A stretch of DNA of 64,000 nt from Ceratotherium simum simum (taxonomy: Eukaryota > Chordata > Mammalia > Perissodactyla > Rhinocerotidae), in the NCBI RefSeq assembly GCF_000283155.1, contig NW_004454180.1:24345850-24409849 (forward strand), in the 5' to 3' direction. Shown here one piece after another: positions 11,375 to 24,859 of this stretch. The first letter of the stretch is position 1. Each line of letters opens with the position of its first letter. Made by a program: the position numbers and the translations under genes. The notes under the pieces are model-generated. The model saw only the letters and a list, made by a program, of their open reading frames with translations, was not told where the DNA came from and searched no databases.

Positions 11375-13505
11375 TTAGCAGGTTTTCTAAGATGTTACAG
11401 CTGTTCTGAAGATATTTAACATATTATTTGGTAATAAAACTACAGTTAAGTATGGAGTCCTATGTAGAAACGGTTGTAGTTTTATTTTTTTTAATAAAAA
11501 TAATAAGCATAAATGTGTGTTATCAGTGGGCACAAACTGTGGTGAGTCTATTTTGCTTCCCTGCACAGAGACCATGGAAATCCTGAGAAACAAGCTGCCA
11601 CCCCAAAGCTAGTGCCCAACATGGGCATTTTTAATCCTTGAGGTTTTTCAATAGCTGAGCAATGTTTTTTCAAATGCAGTAACACTGATATGCAGACATA
11701 TTTATTGTCCATTCACAAAGCCATTTCTCAGTATGATTACAGTATGCCTCCTTGGATGTCATTAAAAACCAGGGTATTATTTTTCTAGGATGGGTTAGCT
11801 GAAGTTTTGCATGGAAACAGGTAATGGAAAATATGGTTTCTCAAGCCCCTTTGGCCTTTTGATTCTGTGCCACAACCTTGCCAGTCCCCTTCCAAAGTCA
11901 ACGTGTGCTTCCTATAAAACCACATCTTTTGAGTAACTTATTTTGTTCTTAACACGTGTTCCCAGGAGCTTAATAAATATTATTTTTGCAACTTCTTTAG
12001 TGGCAAAATAATGAGTCCTTGGTGTATGCTTATCGTCTGGTTTCCTATTAGAGAAGATAGATTCAGACTATTTTAACCAAAACTCAATTCAAGGACAGAA
12101 AGCAGTGCTAAAAACTGTTAAAATTCATATATTTGGTAACTGTATGTGCAGCATGTGTGTTCTAGAAATGACTATTATTTTAGAAGATACATTGCACCTT
12201 GTTGGGGAATTTCAAATATCATCTGAATATATTAATAACCGAAATGCTCCCAAGTTTGCAAAGAGCTCTCAATGAAATTGCGACCTTGTATAGACAAGCA
12301 TCCATGGAGGAATGGTTTTCAACCCATTTCTTTTTTTATTTCCTCACGGGATCTACAACAATGTGATGCCTTAAAGCTGATGAATAGATCGCACTGCAAC
12401 TTTTCCTGCCTTTCATTTGTCCATATTTCAGGCTTCACAGAAATGACAGATCTTATGCTTTACCTCATTGTCCTCTGATTGCTTCCCTTGGTTCCTCCTT
12501 TGCCTAGTGAATCTTTGTTTCATTGGTGGGAAAACCCACATCTTTGTATCCTGGTATTTCATATATGTCACAGGCTTTATTTCAAGTTGCTATAAAGTCA
12601 TCATTATTATTTTTAACAATTACATTATAATCTATCACTTGGGTGCATCACCAATTATTTAACCATTTGCCTCTTATTGTACATTGCATCATTTAGAAAT
12701 TTTTATTTTGAATAATGGTTCAATGAACAATTTTTTACATAGAACTTTTTCTGTTGAGTTATTTCCTATGGATACATCCCAGGAGTGTAATTACTTTAAA
12801 AAGTAGTTACTCAGACGGGTCATAACTCAGCACATAATCCTAATAAGAGAAAACCATTTTAAATGGCCAATCGTCTTAACCCAATAAAAAGTTTGTATTT
12901 ACATTTGGATTTAGAGCTATTTGGTGGTTAGAATTTCACCTAACTTTCATAGATCCTATTTTTAGTTAGCTAAGTCACTGTTTAAATCACCTAATTTCCC
13001 TGAGCTTTAAGTTCCTTTGCATTGGACAAGACTGGATTGTGTGTTCTAGCTCTTTAGACTTAGATACCAACCACCACACTAGAAAAGTGAATTCACACAA
13101 GGCCTATATTATTATGTCTTGAAGGTCACTCTCCCTCCAAGTGTCTTCATGCATGCAGTGACCAGAGACCCACCTTGATTAATTGATGGCAGAAGTACAG
13201 CACATGCTAGAAGTGCCACTGAAAGATCTGGATCATCTGGCTGTGGAGAAGAGTATTAACGGAAAAAAGTTTACTGAAAGAGCATACGAAACACCCACTT
13301 ACCTGGTGTCTGCTCAAATAAGGAATCAAGAAGCAGTGAAGATTTGGAAAAGAGATGATGGCCTTGGGAGGGGCTAACCTACCAGACTTCTTAATGACTA
13401 GAAGGAAAGGGGTTCAAGAAAGAACCTTTCAGTAGGATGCAGCTAGGATCCAGATTTTTGATCCAAAAGTAAATAAAAACTCATAGCAACAATAAAGAAT
13501 AAAAA
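11375..13505. other. Intergenic sequence; LINE-like antisense piece at about 12500-12800
   Basis: AATTATTTAACCATTTGCC, GGTTCAATGAACAATTTTT and CCCAGGAGTGTAATTACTTT near 12650-12800 resemble antisense old LINE sequence. The rest is unassigned, with no gene. Confidence 0.45.
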
Positions 13506-13517
13506 TGAGAGTGTATT

Positions 13518-13760
13518 GGGGTCAGCCCGGTGGGGTAGTGGTTAAGTTCGCACGCTCCACTTCAGCGGCCCAGAGTTCACAGATTTGGATCCCGGACGCG
13601 GACCTACGCACCACTCATCAAGCCATGCTGTGGAGGCATACGTATACAAAATAGAGGAAGACAGGCATAGATGTTAGCTCAGGGCCAAGCTTCCTCAGCA
13701 AAAAGAGGAAGACTAGCAACGGATGTTAGCTCATGGCCAAGCTTCCTCACAAAAAAAAGA
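13518..13760 (+). mobile_element. ERE SINE
   Basis: A tRNA-derived equine SINE with the head GGGTCAGCCCGGTGGGGTAG, a B-box-like GGATCCCGG region, the repeated 3' module ATGTTAGCTCA(G/T)GGCCAAGCT and an A-rich tail. Flanking copies GAGAGTGTATT (13507-13517) and GAGAGTGTGTT (13761-13771) are a target-site duplication with one mismatch. Confidence 0.9.
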
Positions 13761-13774
13761 GAGAGTGTGTTAGT

Positions 13775-15280
13775 GAGAACCAATATGATATATGTCTGAG
13801 GAAAATTTATATTAAAGAAGCCTTATAGAAAACTAATATTTATACCCAATTCAAGGGCATCATACTATGAAGCAAAACACTCTGGTCCTGGCCTCTCCTT
13901 TCTTCCTGTTTTTTGGTTATTGGGTCCTCAAGATTCAATGTTAGTCTTAAAATATGGGGCACCTGGAAAACTAGAATAGTTGAAGATATTCAAAATGTAA
14001 TAAATATACTGGTAGTACTATATATCATGGAATGTAACATAGACACAAAGATTCCTGCCTTCCCTCAGCCAAAATTTCTTGAAGACCTTATTTTAGGAGA
14101 TGCAATGTAATGGTAGTGATAGGATAGAACTTTGAGGAGATTGGGAAAGATAATGTGTGATATCATCTGGAAAAGCTTTGCATAAGTTACTTTTGTTCAG
14201 ATTTAAGGTAAGAGCTAGCTTGCTCCTGCATCGTCACCAAGCCTCAGAAGGTCTATAAAACCTTCAAAGATTCTTCAAGCCAAACAGACCTCTGACTTCT
14301 CAATGCTATGCTGGGACCCTAAGCTCTTCTACCTTTCACACTAGTATTTTATCACACACAATACTACACTCTTAATATTTCAAGTGTGGTCACTCATCTC
14401 CCAAAGGTACTGCAAAATTCATAAGTGCAGGTTTGGGGATTTCATTTTTTACATGGTTCAATCAGATTTCAGAGAGTTAGACTCTCTGATTTCTCTAGCA
14501 ATACTGCTTGTCCTTTTTTATATTAAGGAATCTTTCTCTATCAAGGACAGTATCAGATAGATCAGAAGAGAATTTGACCTCACAATATCTGGAATGTTAA
14601 ATGGCTACATTTGGAGTCCCCACAGGAAGTGCCCAATATATACCTATTATTAGAGGTACTGATGATATAATTTATAATACAAAATCAAATGGCCTCTATT
14701 ACCATTTACTCTTTGGAATGGCAAATTAAGAGCAGAAAACCCTTTGTAGATCCCTTCATAGAATCTACTGAAACAAGCTTGTACTTACCGAAACTGTGTC
14801 TCTTCAATGGTCTCATTTCCTACCACCTTGGAGGAAACAAAACTACTTAAAAGATTAACAGAGACTACATTTTACATTTTCTTGGCAGAGACAATACTAT
14901 GTATTCAATACTCCATTTTCTTTCCTTCCTGGATACTCAGGAAGATCTCATTTCCCTGCCCCCTCCTGAACCACCAGACTAGAGCTTTAACAAGAGGAAA
15001 ATGAGAACTATGCCATTCCTTTCAGCACCAAGGACAATGCTTTGAACATAGAATACACTCTACATTCAGTACAAGCTTGGAGAATGGTCAATTTGTTAAT
15101 AGATGCAGGTGCTAACCTCAGGCAAAATAATGAGGTCAGCCATATTTTTCATTGAAACAACAGTCCTTCTTTATTCCCTCTGGTGTCCAGGGCTCTGTGT
15201 TTCCTTTCTCCTATTCCCTATCAAAATCTACTCTCAGGGGGAAAAAAAAATCTCTAGCCTACTCTATATACTTAGGAATA
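13775..15280. other. Unassigned intergenic sequence
   Basis: No supportable gene, repeat or site. Confidence 0.55.
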
Positions 15281-15284
15281 AAAT

Positions 15285-15532
15285 TAGTGTTTCTCAAACT
15301 ATCTATGACAAAGCACCCACTGAAGACCAGTACTTTTGTAAAATACAAAAAAAAATAAATTACTAGAAAATGAAATTTAAAAATCAAAGACCTACAAAAT
15401 AGAAGTCCTAATTTTTTATTACTGGCTTTAAGAGACTTAAAATTACATTTCAAGAAATAAAATCAAACACAAACTAGGAAAAAATAAGCATCACGGACTG
15501 GCCCAGTCTGCAGACTACGCTTTGCCAAACAC
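15285..15532. mobile_element. hAT-like non-autonomous DNA element
   Basis: One end reads AGTGTTTCTCAAACTATC and the other ends TTTGCCAAACACTG, giving related inverted ends (CAGTGTTT ...). The interior is A-rich. The family name is uncertain. Confidence 0.45.
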
Positions 15533-15534
15533 TG

Positions 15535-17150
15535 ACATAAATTGCTAAGAAGCAAAATCTTCCATCTGCGGGCATGTCCATTTCCACTGACAAAATACGT
15601 AAGTGAAGGGAGAGCTGCCTTTGTTTTAGGTTGCCAGGCATCAGCTAGCTAGTGGTACGTGTGTGATGAGACAGGGGTGTTTCCTAGGCCCCTCAGCAGT
15701 CGGCATGCACTCATCCAGGCCTGTGCTCAGGACTGGAGAGCTAGCCAGGGCATGCACAGGCCCTGAGAGAAAAAGTGTTAGCAGCAGAAGTTTGACAGAA
15801 TTTTCACACTTCGATCACAGTGTGACTCCTCAGCCTCTCATTTGAAGCAATGTGGGTCCCGACTTGTACCTTTCCTTTCATTGAGTTGGCTGTGATATTA
15901 AGACCCTGTTGTCAAAATCCTACTAACAAGTGAAAGTACCAAAAGTTTAAAATGCAGAAGTTTTTAAAATGTAAAATTAAGCCAAGTTAAGCACTTGTGT
16001 TCAGTAGCAGATATATTTGATATCATATGGGAAGAAAGTTACCAGGGAACTAAGATTGATATTACCAATAGGAAACAGAAATAAGACTTTAAAATTAAAT
16101 AAATGGGTCATTTAGGGACCAACTGACAGATGCTTAATAAAGATTGTAAGATGTGTTAAACGTTAGACCACAGGGAGATAATGTCTGTAAGTTTCAAAGG
16201 GCCATTTTATGTGATGAGAAAAATTCTGGACTCTGACTTATTGTTTATGGGCACAGTTAGAATTATAATTCCAGCATTGTGTCTTTGGGATCTTTGCCTT
16301 GAATTAAATTGATGAGAGGGCTAGAAATAGTACACATCAGGTCATCGTTCATAAAATTGTGGAACAAGTAAGGTTTGTCTTCTCCTCTGGCTTCCCCCCA
16401 CCCTTGACAGTCTGGAACCTTCCTCATCTGGTCCTCTACTTCAGGTCCCCATCTGTCCCTGCACTCTCTAGAGTTTCCTTCCCTTCCCCACAACCTTCCC
16501 TCCCTATAATTTTACAAATTCTTTCTATCCCTGTGATTTGGTTTCAGCTTGTAAAACTGTGTCTTTACCATCATGTAACCAAACTGGGGAGCCCCTGCTG
16601 CCCAGTCGGGTCCGTGACCAAGAGACTCTTGTTCATCTTTGGCTGGTCTCTGCTAAGAAAGTAAAAAAGAACAATGGAGGCAATTGCTCCCTTGATTTCA
16701 GCTATAAATCCTATTTTGCCTGAGTTGTCTGTGAAAATGCTGCTTTCTAGTGCAACGGAACTGCAAATAATGCACGTCCATTTCCTATAATCCCATCCAA
16801 CATACCCCAAAGGCTCAAATAACAAAACAGAGGTAATATGGTGATTGAATCATAATGGAAGTATGGGGAAGAGGAGAGAAATTTCAAGCATGAGGATATT
16901 GCAGTGGGAGTAGGTATGCTTAAGCAAGTATTATTATATTTACTCAAACAGGGGTCACAGATAAGGATAACATTACCAGTCCATGAATAGGCAATTACTA
17001 ACAGCTTAGTACACACTTAGGAATGAAGCGTGAAGACAGAGGAAATACAAAACGTGGCCTCCAGCTCCAAGGAGTTGTTTGCAATTTGGTCCAGGTGAAA
17101 ACAGATGAAATAAGAAAGTACAAGTTTGAGAGTTAGAGAATGTGGTACAG
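15535..17150. other. Unassigned intergenic sequence
   Basis: No supportable gene. A pyrimidine-rich stretch lies at 16370-16510. Confidence 0.5.
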
Positions 17151-17154
17151 ACTC

Positions 17155-17465
17155 CAAACGTGCACTGTTCAATCCAGTGGTCACTCACCCCCCTGAGCAC
17201 TTGAAATGTGGCTGGTCTAAGCTGGGATGTGCTGTAAGGATAAAATATACACCATCTTTCTAAGACGTGGAAAAAAATGAAAATATCTCACTAATAATCT
17301 TAATTGACTATAGGTAGAAATGAAAATATTTTGAAAATACTGGATTAAATAAAATATATTATTAAAATTCATTTTACCTGTTTTTAGAAAATGTAAAATT
17401 ACATATATGGTTTGTATTTTATTTCTATTAGATAATATTGTTTTAAAAACTGTATTTTAGAGGAA
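17155..17465. mobile_element. Old DNA-transposon-like repeat
   Basis: GAGCACTTGAAATGTGGCTG followed by an AT-rich body resembles a common mammalian element with the phrase TTGAAATGTGGCTAG. Only the left part is convincing. Confidence 0.4.
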
Positions 17466-17469
17466 TGGG

Positions 17470-18079
17470 AGCTTAGTAGAGAATGGAGTGATCTGGGTCC
17501 CCTGGAAGAAATGGACCTTGAATGGGTCTTGCTGAACTTGGAGAGGCAGAGAGAGCAAAAGGAAAGTCAAATCTGGAAATGGGTTGATGGAATGAAAGTG
17601 GGGAGAGAAGATAAGAAAAGGAACAGAGAAAGGAGAAGATACAGTTTGGGGGAGACTACAGAGAACAGCTTGACGAGGAGGGAGGAGGGGGAAGACAGAC
17701 GGAATGAAAGGAGAGTGAGTCTTTAAAGGCAGGCAGAGGTTTGGGGTTCCTCAGAAGTAAGGCAAACTTGAAAGGCTTGAATAAGGGAGACTTGGGATGA
17801 AAGCTAAGGTTAAGGAAAAGAACTCTAGTAGTAGGTTATTTAAACCTCTCGTCATATTGGAACATTCTTATATAATCATTAAATTCAGATTCCCAAATAA
17901 TAGCACAGAACTATACGGCTCAGCCACCCAATTCAATAAGAAATAACAGCACATTCTCACATATCCAATTAATCTTGGCCTTTAGTCCAAGTTTGCTTTT
18001 TTTTTTGTCATTTTCAAGTGCTATCGCACAGAGGTGCTGTGATTTCTCACAGGGAGGAGAGTAAGAGCAGAGCAAGTAA
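17470..18079. other. Purine-rich unassigned sequence
   Basis: 17520-17730 is strongly A/G-rich on the + strand, which produces a low-complexity open frame. I see no gene. Confidence 0.5.
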
Positions 18080-18331
18080 GGGGCTGGCCCGGTGGCTTAG
18101 TGGTTAAGTTCGTGCACTCCATTTCGGCGGCCCAGGGTTCGCAGGTTCAGATGCCGGGCACGGACCTACACACTGCTTGTCAAGCCATGCCGTGGCAGGC
18201 GTCCCACATATCAGGCAGAAGAAGATGAGCAAAGATGTTAGCCCAGGGCCAATCCTCCTCAGCAAAAAGGGGAGGATTGGCAACAGATGTTAGCTCAGGG
18301 CTAATCCTCCTCACCAAAAAAAAAAAAAAAG
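18080..18331 (+). mobile_element. ERE SINE
   Basis: Well preserved: head GGGGCTGGCCCGGTGGCTTA, GTGGTTAAGTTCGTGCACTC, B-box-like GGTTCAGATGCC, the GTCAAGCCATGCCGTGGCAG phrase, two copies of the ATGTTAGC(C/T)CAGGGC module and a run of about 14 A. Flanks show at best a loose duplication. Confidence 0.9.
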
Positions 18332-18334
18332 AGA

Positions 18335-19950
18335 AGAGAAAGTAAAGCTTCCAGGTGATGCCATCTGGATTAAAAGCCTCCTTTCGTTGTTTATAAAATA
18401 AGTTGCCTTTTCCTAGAAGCCCTTTGAAATGATGAAGTGCTCATCAATAAACATCAATTCCTTTTCAGTCATCACATTTGCTGGTTTTTCTTCCTCTATC
18501 TGACCCTTTATGTTGGTCCAGAATGTGACTGTCACAAATATCTGGGTGAACAAGATCATGAAATGCAGTCATAAAATAAGTGGTTATTTCTAGACTCATC
18601 TTAGTCACGTTGTAGTGCTCCACAAAGCACCTTTCCCTGGGCTACAATTCATTTTAATTGATCCCATCAGCACCATATCTATATCCCGAGTGACTTCACA
18701 ATACCCCCAATTTCAAGAGAAGCCAATCAGGTTATGGGATTGTTAGTAATAAAAATGACCCAGGAGCAGTTTGTGGGTGATAAAAGCAATACAAATTCTA
18801 AAGAGAAGTACTAAGAGAAATAATGAGCATCCTCCTCACTTCTTGGAAGTACACAATTCTGAGCTCCCTGAAGCAACGCTTAACCTACTGTATTAAACAA
18901 TAATGGACAAATGTTAGAAATGTCGATGTCAGCTTTTAGAATCTACTGGCATCAAACGTCATCTAAAAGTTAAGTTCTCCTAAGTATTCTTCTCCTACTA
19001 GGACAGAGCCTTAACCCCAGAAGAATGATTTTGCTCTCGTTTTAATAATGCGTTTACTGGTTCATTCCAGAGAATGAGCCGGGAAAAAGGGAAGTGTGTA
19101 TAAATAGTCTTTTCTGTCCCATGATTTTCCACTATGTCACTACTGGTAGCACTTCCCACTGCCAAAATGATTTGCAGAGCCTCGTACATGAGCATTCAGC
19201 AAGTGCTAAGGAGACCTCAGCACCAACTAGAGCACAGGCCTTGCACATTTCTCCTTCACCCCGGCCTCCTTCGGCGGGTGCGCACCTGCTAAACTCTTAC
19301 GATATATCACAGAGTGAGGAGAAAGAGTGATAGAACAATGGCCCCAATTACAGGGCAGCTCTTCTTCTCTCTCTAAACAAAAAGAATTAGCTGGACTGGA
19401 AGGTGGGTTCTTTTGCGGGAGAGAGAAAAAGGTGATGGAATCAGAAGAGGCTCATTTTAGGAGGCTGTTTTAGGATGGAAAACAGACTTAATGAGTATGA
19501 TTTATTTGAAGTGACTTTGGGGGGCTCTTTTGAGGAAGAAGTCCATGCTGGACTGGAGGTCCCTTGCACGATGCAGATCCTGGCAAGCTAAGGGGGCTTG
19601 GTGAAGAGGAGGCAGGAGTTAAGGGTTATCAAATACGCAGTATCAGCCTTCCTCCCTCCCACACTTGGGGTAGACAGCCAGCGTTACTCAGTCACAGCAC
19701 TGTTGTCCCAACCCTTCTTGATAAAGGGATCCAGGCACCACTAACTTTGAATGGGTGTTGGCACTTGAGGTGAACTCCATCTGCCATACTTACCTGACTT
19801 TAGGCTTTAAGACCACCCATCTTCCTTTGCAGCTTGATTTATCCAATGTCACTTGGAGAAAGAAAGAAAGAAGGCAAAGCTTCAGAGGAGAGCAAAGATG
19901 AACAAGTTGATACACTGATCCCAAGGACATAAGTATAAAAATAGTTGTCA
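18335..19950. other. Unassigned intergenic sequence
   Basis: No supportable gene or named repeat. Confidence 0.5.
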
Positions 19951-19954
19951 ACCC

Positions 19955-20190
19955 CTGAGTCCCTACACTTAAAATGTGCCAGGAATTGTAAGTGTCATTC
20001 TAATCCCCATGATAACTCTTGGCAGTGGGCATTATTATCATTTCCTTTTTTTTTTCATTGAGGAGACTGGGACTCAGAGAAGTTAAGTGATTTTCCCCAA
20101 ATTAGAGAACTCGTAAGCAGGAGCTGAGATGAGAACTCCGGTCCTCTGATTCCAAATCCCAAATTCACCCTTCTAAGCCATTTCCCAAAG
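19955..20190 (-). mobile_element. MIR SINE
   Basis: AAAATGTGCCAGGAATTG, GGCAGTGGGCATTATTATCA and CTCAGAGAAGTTAAGTGAT are the reverse complement of the MIR core. Confidence 0.75.
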
Positions 20191-20194
20191 TGGG

Positions 20195-21810
20195 TGATGG
20201 TTTTAAAGGTATGCACTTATTTAATATTTATCTTTTATTTATGGGAAGTAATAGTGGTTTTCTATTTATCAAAGTAATATAAAATTTTCCTTTAAAATAA
20301 ATTACATTTCAAAAGCTAAGAATGATTTTAAAATATATATTAAGAAAGTAATAGCTCAGATATTTACAAGAATATGGCAGATGACACTGCGTTAAATATA
20401 TCCATTTACTAGTAAGTCAAAGTGAAACAGCCTGAAATTAGTGATTTTTACTGACCACTCCTTAAAGCTCATGCAAAAGAGGTAGTACTCAAATTTAGAC
20501 ATACAAGGTGGAGAAATAGCTTACTCGGCCTGTTGGGCTTCCTCTTCTACACTCTTGGGAAACTCTCTCTGTTAATCAAGCACTCACAGGCCTTGGAGGG
20601 AGTTTTCTATTCTCAGTAAAGTGAGATTGCAGACAGGAAATTAGGAGGTGTCTGTCCTGCGCTTCATTCCCTCAAGGTTAGGATCTGTGCTTTTAATAGC
20701 GACAATTAGCTAATATGTACAAATAAGCCATGCAATGAACTGAGAGGAAGCGAGGGGAGAAACCCAGGAAGCAGTTTCCTTTCTCAGACATCTTGTATAA
20801 ACAATACTCAAGACTGGCTTTGAAGGCAGGGTTCTTAAGGTAGCAGGAAGGAAGGGAAGACACGGGACAAATGTTTGAGGGCAAGTGGATTTTCTGTAGA
20901 ACTCCTGAAATGACATGTTGCACCAAGGTACCCACGACCTCTAAAGGGTAACTCACTCCTACCTCCAGTGACAGCTGATGGACAGCAATACAGATTTCCA
21001 GATTTTTTTTTTTTATTTTCCACTTGTTTATATTTAGAGGAAACTCTACCAGCATCAGAGCACCTCTGGCCAGTAGCATCCGCTGATACCATCAGCAAAT
21101 GGCACTAATATGATTCCTGAATTCCAAGATGCACTTTCCCCCCACGTTTCAACACTTTTGAAACTGGACTGTACCTTACACCTGAGAGTACATTCAATGT
21201 CCTTCTTTTTCCTTCTTCATTGCATCTCACACCTGATTCCCTTTGGAATTGAGTAAATATAATGTTCACATGTGTTAATGGGAATTAGGGTCAGTCACAA
21301 TTTTAGAAGCATGTCACCAAATATATGCCTCTCTACATATTATTGGCTTTGAATTCATTTCTTTTCTAAACTATTAAATACTAAAACATTTTGTATGGAA
21401 AATGCATTAGAACAAGCTGGTAGAAAGAAAAAAATTAAAAATAATCAAAAGAATGCTACAATGTCCCAAAGGTTAGAGTCACCTTACTATCAACAGAGAA
21501 AGACTAAAGCAAGGAGAACCAAATAATTCACAAATTGAAAATTCCAGCACTCGTTTATCTTTATTTTTAATAATTCCATTTGTGTGCATGTGTGAGATCA
21601 CAAGGTCACGATGTTACTCTTCACGCTGACTTCTCATGTAAATTACAAATATGTTTTTATGATAATGATTTATGGGGTTAGCTATTCATCTTCCCGACAG
21701 AGAGTTCCCTACAAAGAAACAATTATTCTACCTCTGAGATGGGATGTCATGAAAGGAATGGTTTCCAGATGCTTTGATTTAAAAAGGCTTAAGGAATTAT
21801 AGGCAACAGA
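20195..21810. other. Unassigned intergenic sequence
   Basis: AT-rich at 20220-20340. No supportable gene. Confidence 0.5.
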
Positions 21811-21814
21811 AAAT

Positions 21815-22078
21815 TCCAATGCAGGCAAAACTAATCCTGTTAGCAGTCAAGATAGTGGCTACCTTTGGTGAGAAAGAGAGAGTAGTGATAGAGCAGGGGC
21901 TCGAAGTTCCCTCCAGGGGAGGGGGAGGCTGGCAATGTTCTTTTTCTTGACCTGGATGGTGATTACACAGGTGTGTTCACTTTGTGCTAATTCACTGAGC
22001 TGTGCATCTATGAATTGTACATTCTTCTGTATATATGACATACTCTTCAATTTAAAAAGCAGTTTACAAAATAAATGC
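21815..22078 (+). mobile_element. L1 3' end (old, L1M-like)
   Basis: GTCAAGATAGTGGCTACCTT, GGATGGTGATTACACAGGTG and TTCACTGAGCTGTGCATC follow the order of old L1 3'UTR sequence. Confidence 0.7.
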
Positions 22079-22081
22079 AAC

Positions 22082-22915
22082 AGATATGGGACTTCCTATA
22101 ATATATTATTTGTTGACCAAAAAAAGGGGGATTTATTCTCCCTTCAGGTAAACTGAGTAGTGGCTTTAAAATTACATTGACTAGGGGGTAAATGTTGACC
22201 CCAGGAACATTAACCTCGATGTTCTCCCAAGTCATTATCTGTTCTCTAGCATTATCAGAATAGAACATATCTCTCTATAAACGACAATTGTTGGTCATTC
22301 TCAAAGAATAACACTAAGCATGAAAATCTGAAATCTTGATCTTGTGTTGTATAATGATGTTTCTATTGATGTGAAATAGCTTCTATAAAATTGTAGACTT
22401 GCTGCCTTACCACACATAACGGGTCCTGGAGCTGCACTGTTCAGGAGACACGCACAACTGGGAACGGCTTCCTTCAGTAAACAGGTTCCACAGGATAGTT
22501 TAGGGGTATGGATGCTGGATTCCTCTGTCTCATGTTACCCAGGTTACTGAGGACGGGGAGAGGCTCAGTAAGTACTACCTTCTTCCTGCCCCAACACAGA
22601 CCAGGGAGATTCAGTGGACGGGTAGGGCTTTGGGCAGGAGTGAAGAGAAAGGGATGGAGCAGAAGAGGACTTATGTCCCCGAGAACCAGCTGAAATAGGA
22701 GCACTAAAAACATTTGTTTGAAATTCTAGCACCCACCAACATGTATGGGGACACTAAATTGACTCACGTGCCAAATTTGCTATCTCCGCTACTGACTTTG
22801 GATGGTGTCTGTTAAGGATGTGAACAAAGGCAAGCAAGCCCCAATATCTCTTCCTGCTCCCAGAGTAAGTAGATTTATGTCAGGTAAGGGCTGGTGTTCC
22901 CCAAGTAGGCTTTGT
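22082..22915. other. Unassigned intergenic sequence
   Basis: No supportable gene or named repeat. Confidence 0.5.
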
Positions 22916-22917
22916 TC

Positions 22918-23362
22918 TCCTGTTGAGTAATATCCCCCACAAAAGGTACGTCCATGTCCACACCTCTGGAGTCTATGAATGTTACTCTATTTGGAAAAAG
23001 GGTCTTTGCAGATGTAATTAAGTTAAGGATCTTGAGATGAGATTATCCTAGATTATGCAGGTGGTCCCTAAACTCAATGACAAATGTCCTTATAAAAGAC
23101 AGAAGAGGAGAAGGTGATGTGAGATTGGAGCAGCAGAGGCTGGAGTGGCCACAAGCCAAGGAAGACGAGGCATGGCAACAGCCACCAGAAACTGGAAAAG
23201 GCAAGAAGGGATTCTTCCCTAGAGCTTCCACAGGCAGTGTGGCCCTGCCCACACCTGGATTTGGGGCTTCTGGCCTCCAGAACTGTGAGACAATAAATTT
23301 CTGTTATTTTAAGCCATCCAGTATGTGGTAATCTGTTACAGCAGCCCTAGAAAACTAATACA
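22918..23362 (+). mobile_element. MLT1-type (ERVL-MaLR) solo LTR
   Basis: CTATTTGGAAAAAGGGTCTT, TGCAGATGTAATTAAGTTAA, AGGATCTTGAGATGAGATTA, TTATAAAAGACAGAAGAGG, GGCCTCCAGAACTGTGAGAC, AATAAATTTCTGTTATTTTA and the end AAAACTAATACA follow MLT1 in order. No internal retroviral genes accompany it, so it is a solo LTR. Confidence 0.85.
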
Positions 23363-23364
23363 CC

Positions 23365-24042
23365 TCCTAAATACCCTCTTAGAGACACTGCTCATCAAAA
23401 AGCAGGCAATTCCTCCCTGACTGAAACAAAAATACTCATCCTTTGGTAAATTTTAGGCATTAAGTTTTTCTCTTGGTGGCAAGTCGTAGTGTACCTCCCC
23501 AGATGAACACAAGGAGACAGAGTGTGTACCAGGGACAAGTCACTGTCCCCACTCTTCCCATGCACAGACCCCACTGACAGACAGTGTATGAATACACACT
23601 TAAAATTCTTACCATCTAAACTATTTCACTGAATTAATCATCATGTAAGTCTGATGGATCCACACACCCCCCAGTAGATGACAACTGGTTTCTGACTTGT
23701 GAAAGGAGCCTAATTGTCACTGGCAGTTACCAAGTAATGTCTTTGAACTCGATTTCACTGAAAATATAACTAATTACCAGGAATCATGGTGCCTTCTTTG
23801 CCTTTGCTGCATCTGCATCATTCTTTCTCACTTATCCCAGGCAATGCCTCCAGTCTCTGCCCAATTCCTTTGCTCACTCAGCTCACTGTGGCCCTGATCA
23901 CTCATGGAAAGTCTGCATCTACTTGGAAGGGTTCAACTTTTCTCTCCCCTCTCTCCCTGTTTGACTGGGTCCACGTCTTTTCCACCCCTTCCTCAGCGTT
24001 GGCTGAGTCCCACTCATCTCCCTTACCCTAGTTCACAACATA
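23365..24042. other. Unassigned intergenic sequence
   Basis: No supportable gene or named repeat. Confidence 0.5.
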
Positions 24043-24044
24043 GA

Positions 24045-24855
24045 ATCTTTTCAAAAAGATATATAATTATCAGGAAAATACAAACCAAAACCATAGTGAG
24101 ATATCACCTCACACCCATCAGGACGGCTACTATCCAAAAACACAAAACAGAAAATAACAAGTGTTGGTGAAGATATGGAGAAATTGGAACTCTTGTGCAC
24201 TATTGGTGGGAATCTACAATGATGCAGCCATGGTGGAAAACGGTATCACAGTTCCTCAAAAAAAAAATGAAAATAGAATTACCATATGATCCAGCAATTG
24301 CACTTCTGGGTATATACCCAAGAAAACTGAAAGCAGGGTCTCAAAGACATATTTGTACACCTATGTTCATAGCAGCATTATTCACAATAGCCAAAAGATG
24401 GAAGCATCTCAAGTGTCTATCAGTGGATGAATGGATAAACAAAATGTGGTTTATACATACAATGGAATACAAATGAAATATTATTCAGTCTTAAAAAGGT
24501 AAGAAATTCTGACACATGCTACAACATGCATGAACCTTGAGGACATTATGCTAAATGAAATAAGCCAGTCACAAAAAGATGAGTACTGTATAATTTGACT
24601 TATATGTGGCATCTAGAGTAATCAAATTAACAGAAACAGAAAGTAGAATGGTGGTTGCCAGGGGCTGGGAAGAGGGAGAAATGGGAGTTGTGGTTTAATG
24701 AGTACAGAGTTTCAGTTTTGCAAGATGACAAAAATTCTGGAGAGTGATTGCACAACAATGTGAATATACTTAACACTACAGACCCATACACTTAAAAATG
24801 GTTAAGATGGTAAATTCTGTTATGTATATTTTTCCATAATTAAAAATAAAAACTA
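24045..24855 (+). mobile_element. L1 3' end fragment (end of ORF2 and 3'UTR)
   Basis: GTGAGATATCACCTCACACC, GATCCAGCAATTGCACTTCT and GGGTATATACCCAAGAAAAC encode the L1 ORF2 C-terminal region. The 3'UTR phrase GTGGTTGCCAGGGGCTGGG follows. A remnant frame (24195-24476) reads ELPYDPAIALLGIYPRKLKA, typical of ORF2p. It is truncated at the 5' end and interrupted by stops. Confidence 0.85.
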
Positions 24856-24859
24856 AAAA

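Noticed and set aside
13183..13377. 64-codon frame starting MMAEVQHMLEVPLKDLDHLA
   Set aside because: It looks protein-like, but I recognise no family, and there is no clear splice, promoter or poly(A) context. Too short to claim as an exon or a processed pseudogene.
17511..17726. 71-codon charged open frame
   Set aside because: A by-product of a purine-rich low-complexity stretch (Glu/Arg/Lys), with no gene context.
18080..18331. Possible tRNA gene (A-box and B-box-like sequence in EREs)
   Set aside because: The boxes belong to the tRNA-derived head of the ERE SINE. No cloverleaf with intact acceptor and anticodon arms can be drawn.
24195..24476. 93-codon open frame
   Set aside because: It reads as L1 ORF2 C-terminal sequence followed by L1 3'UTR; a repeat remnant.
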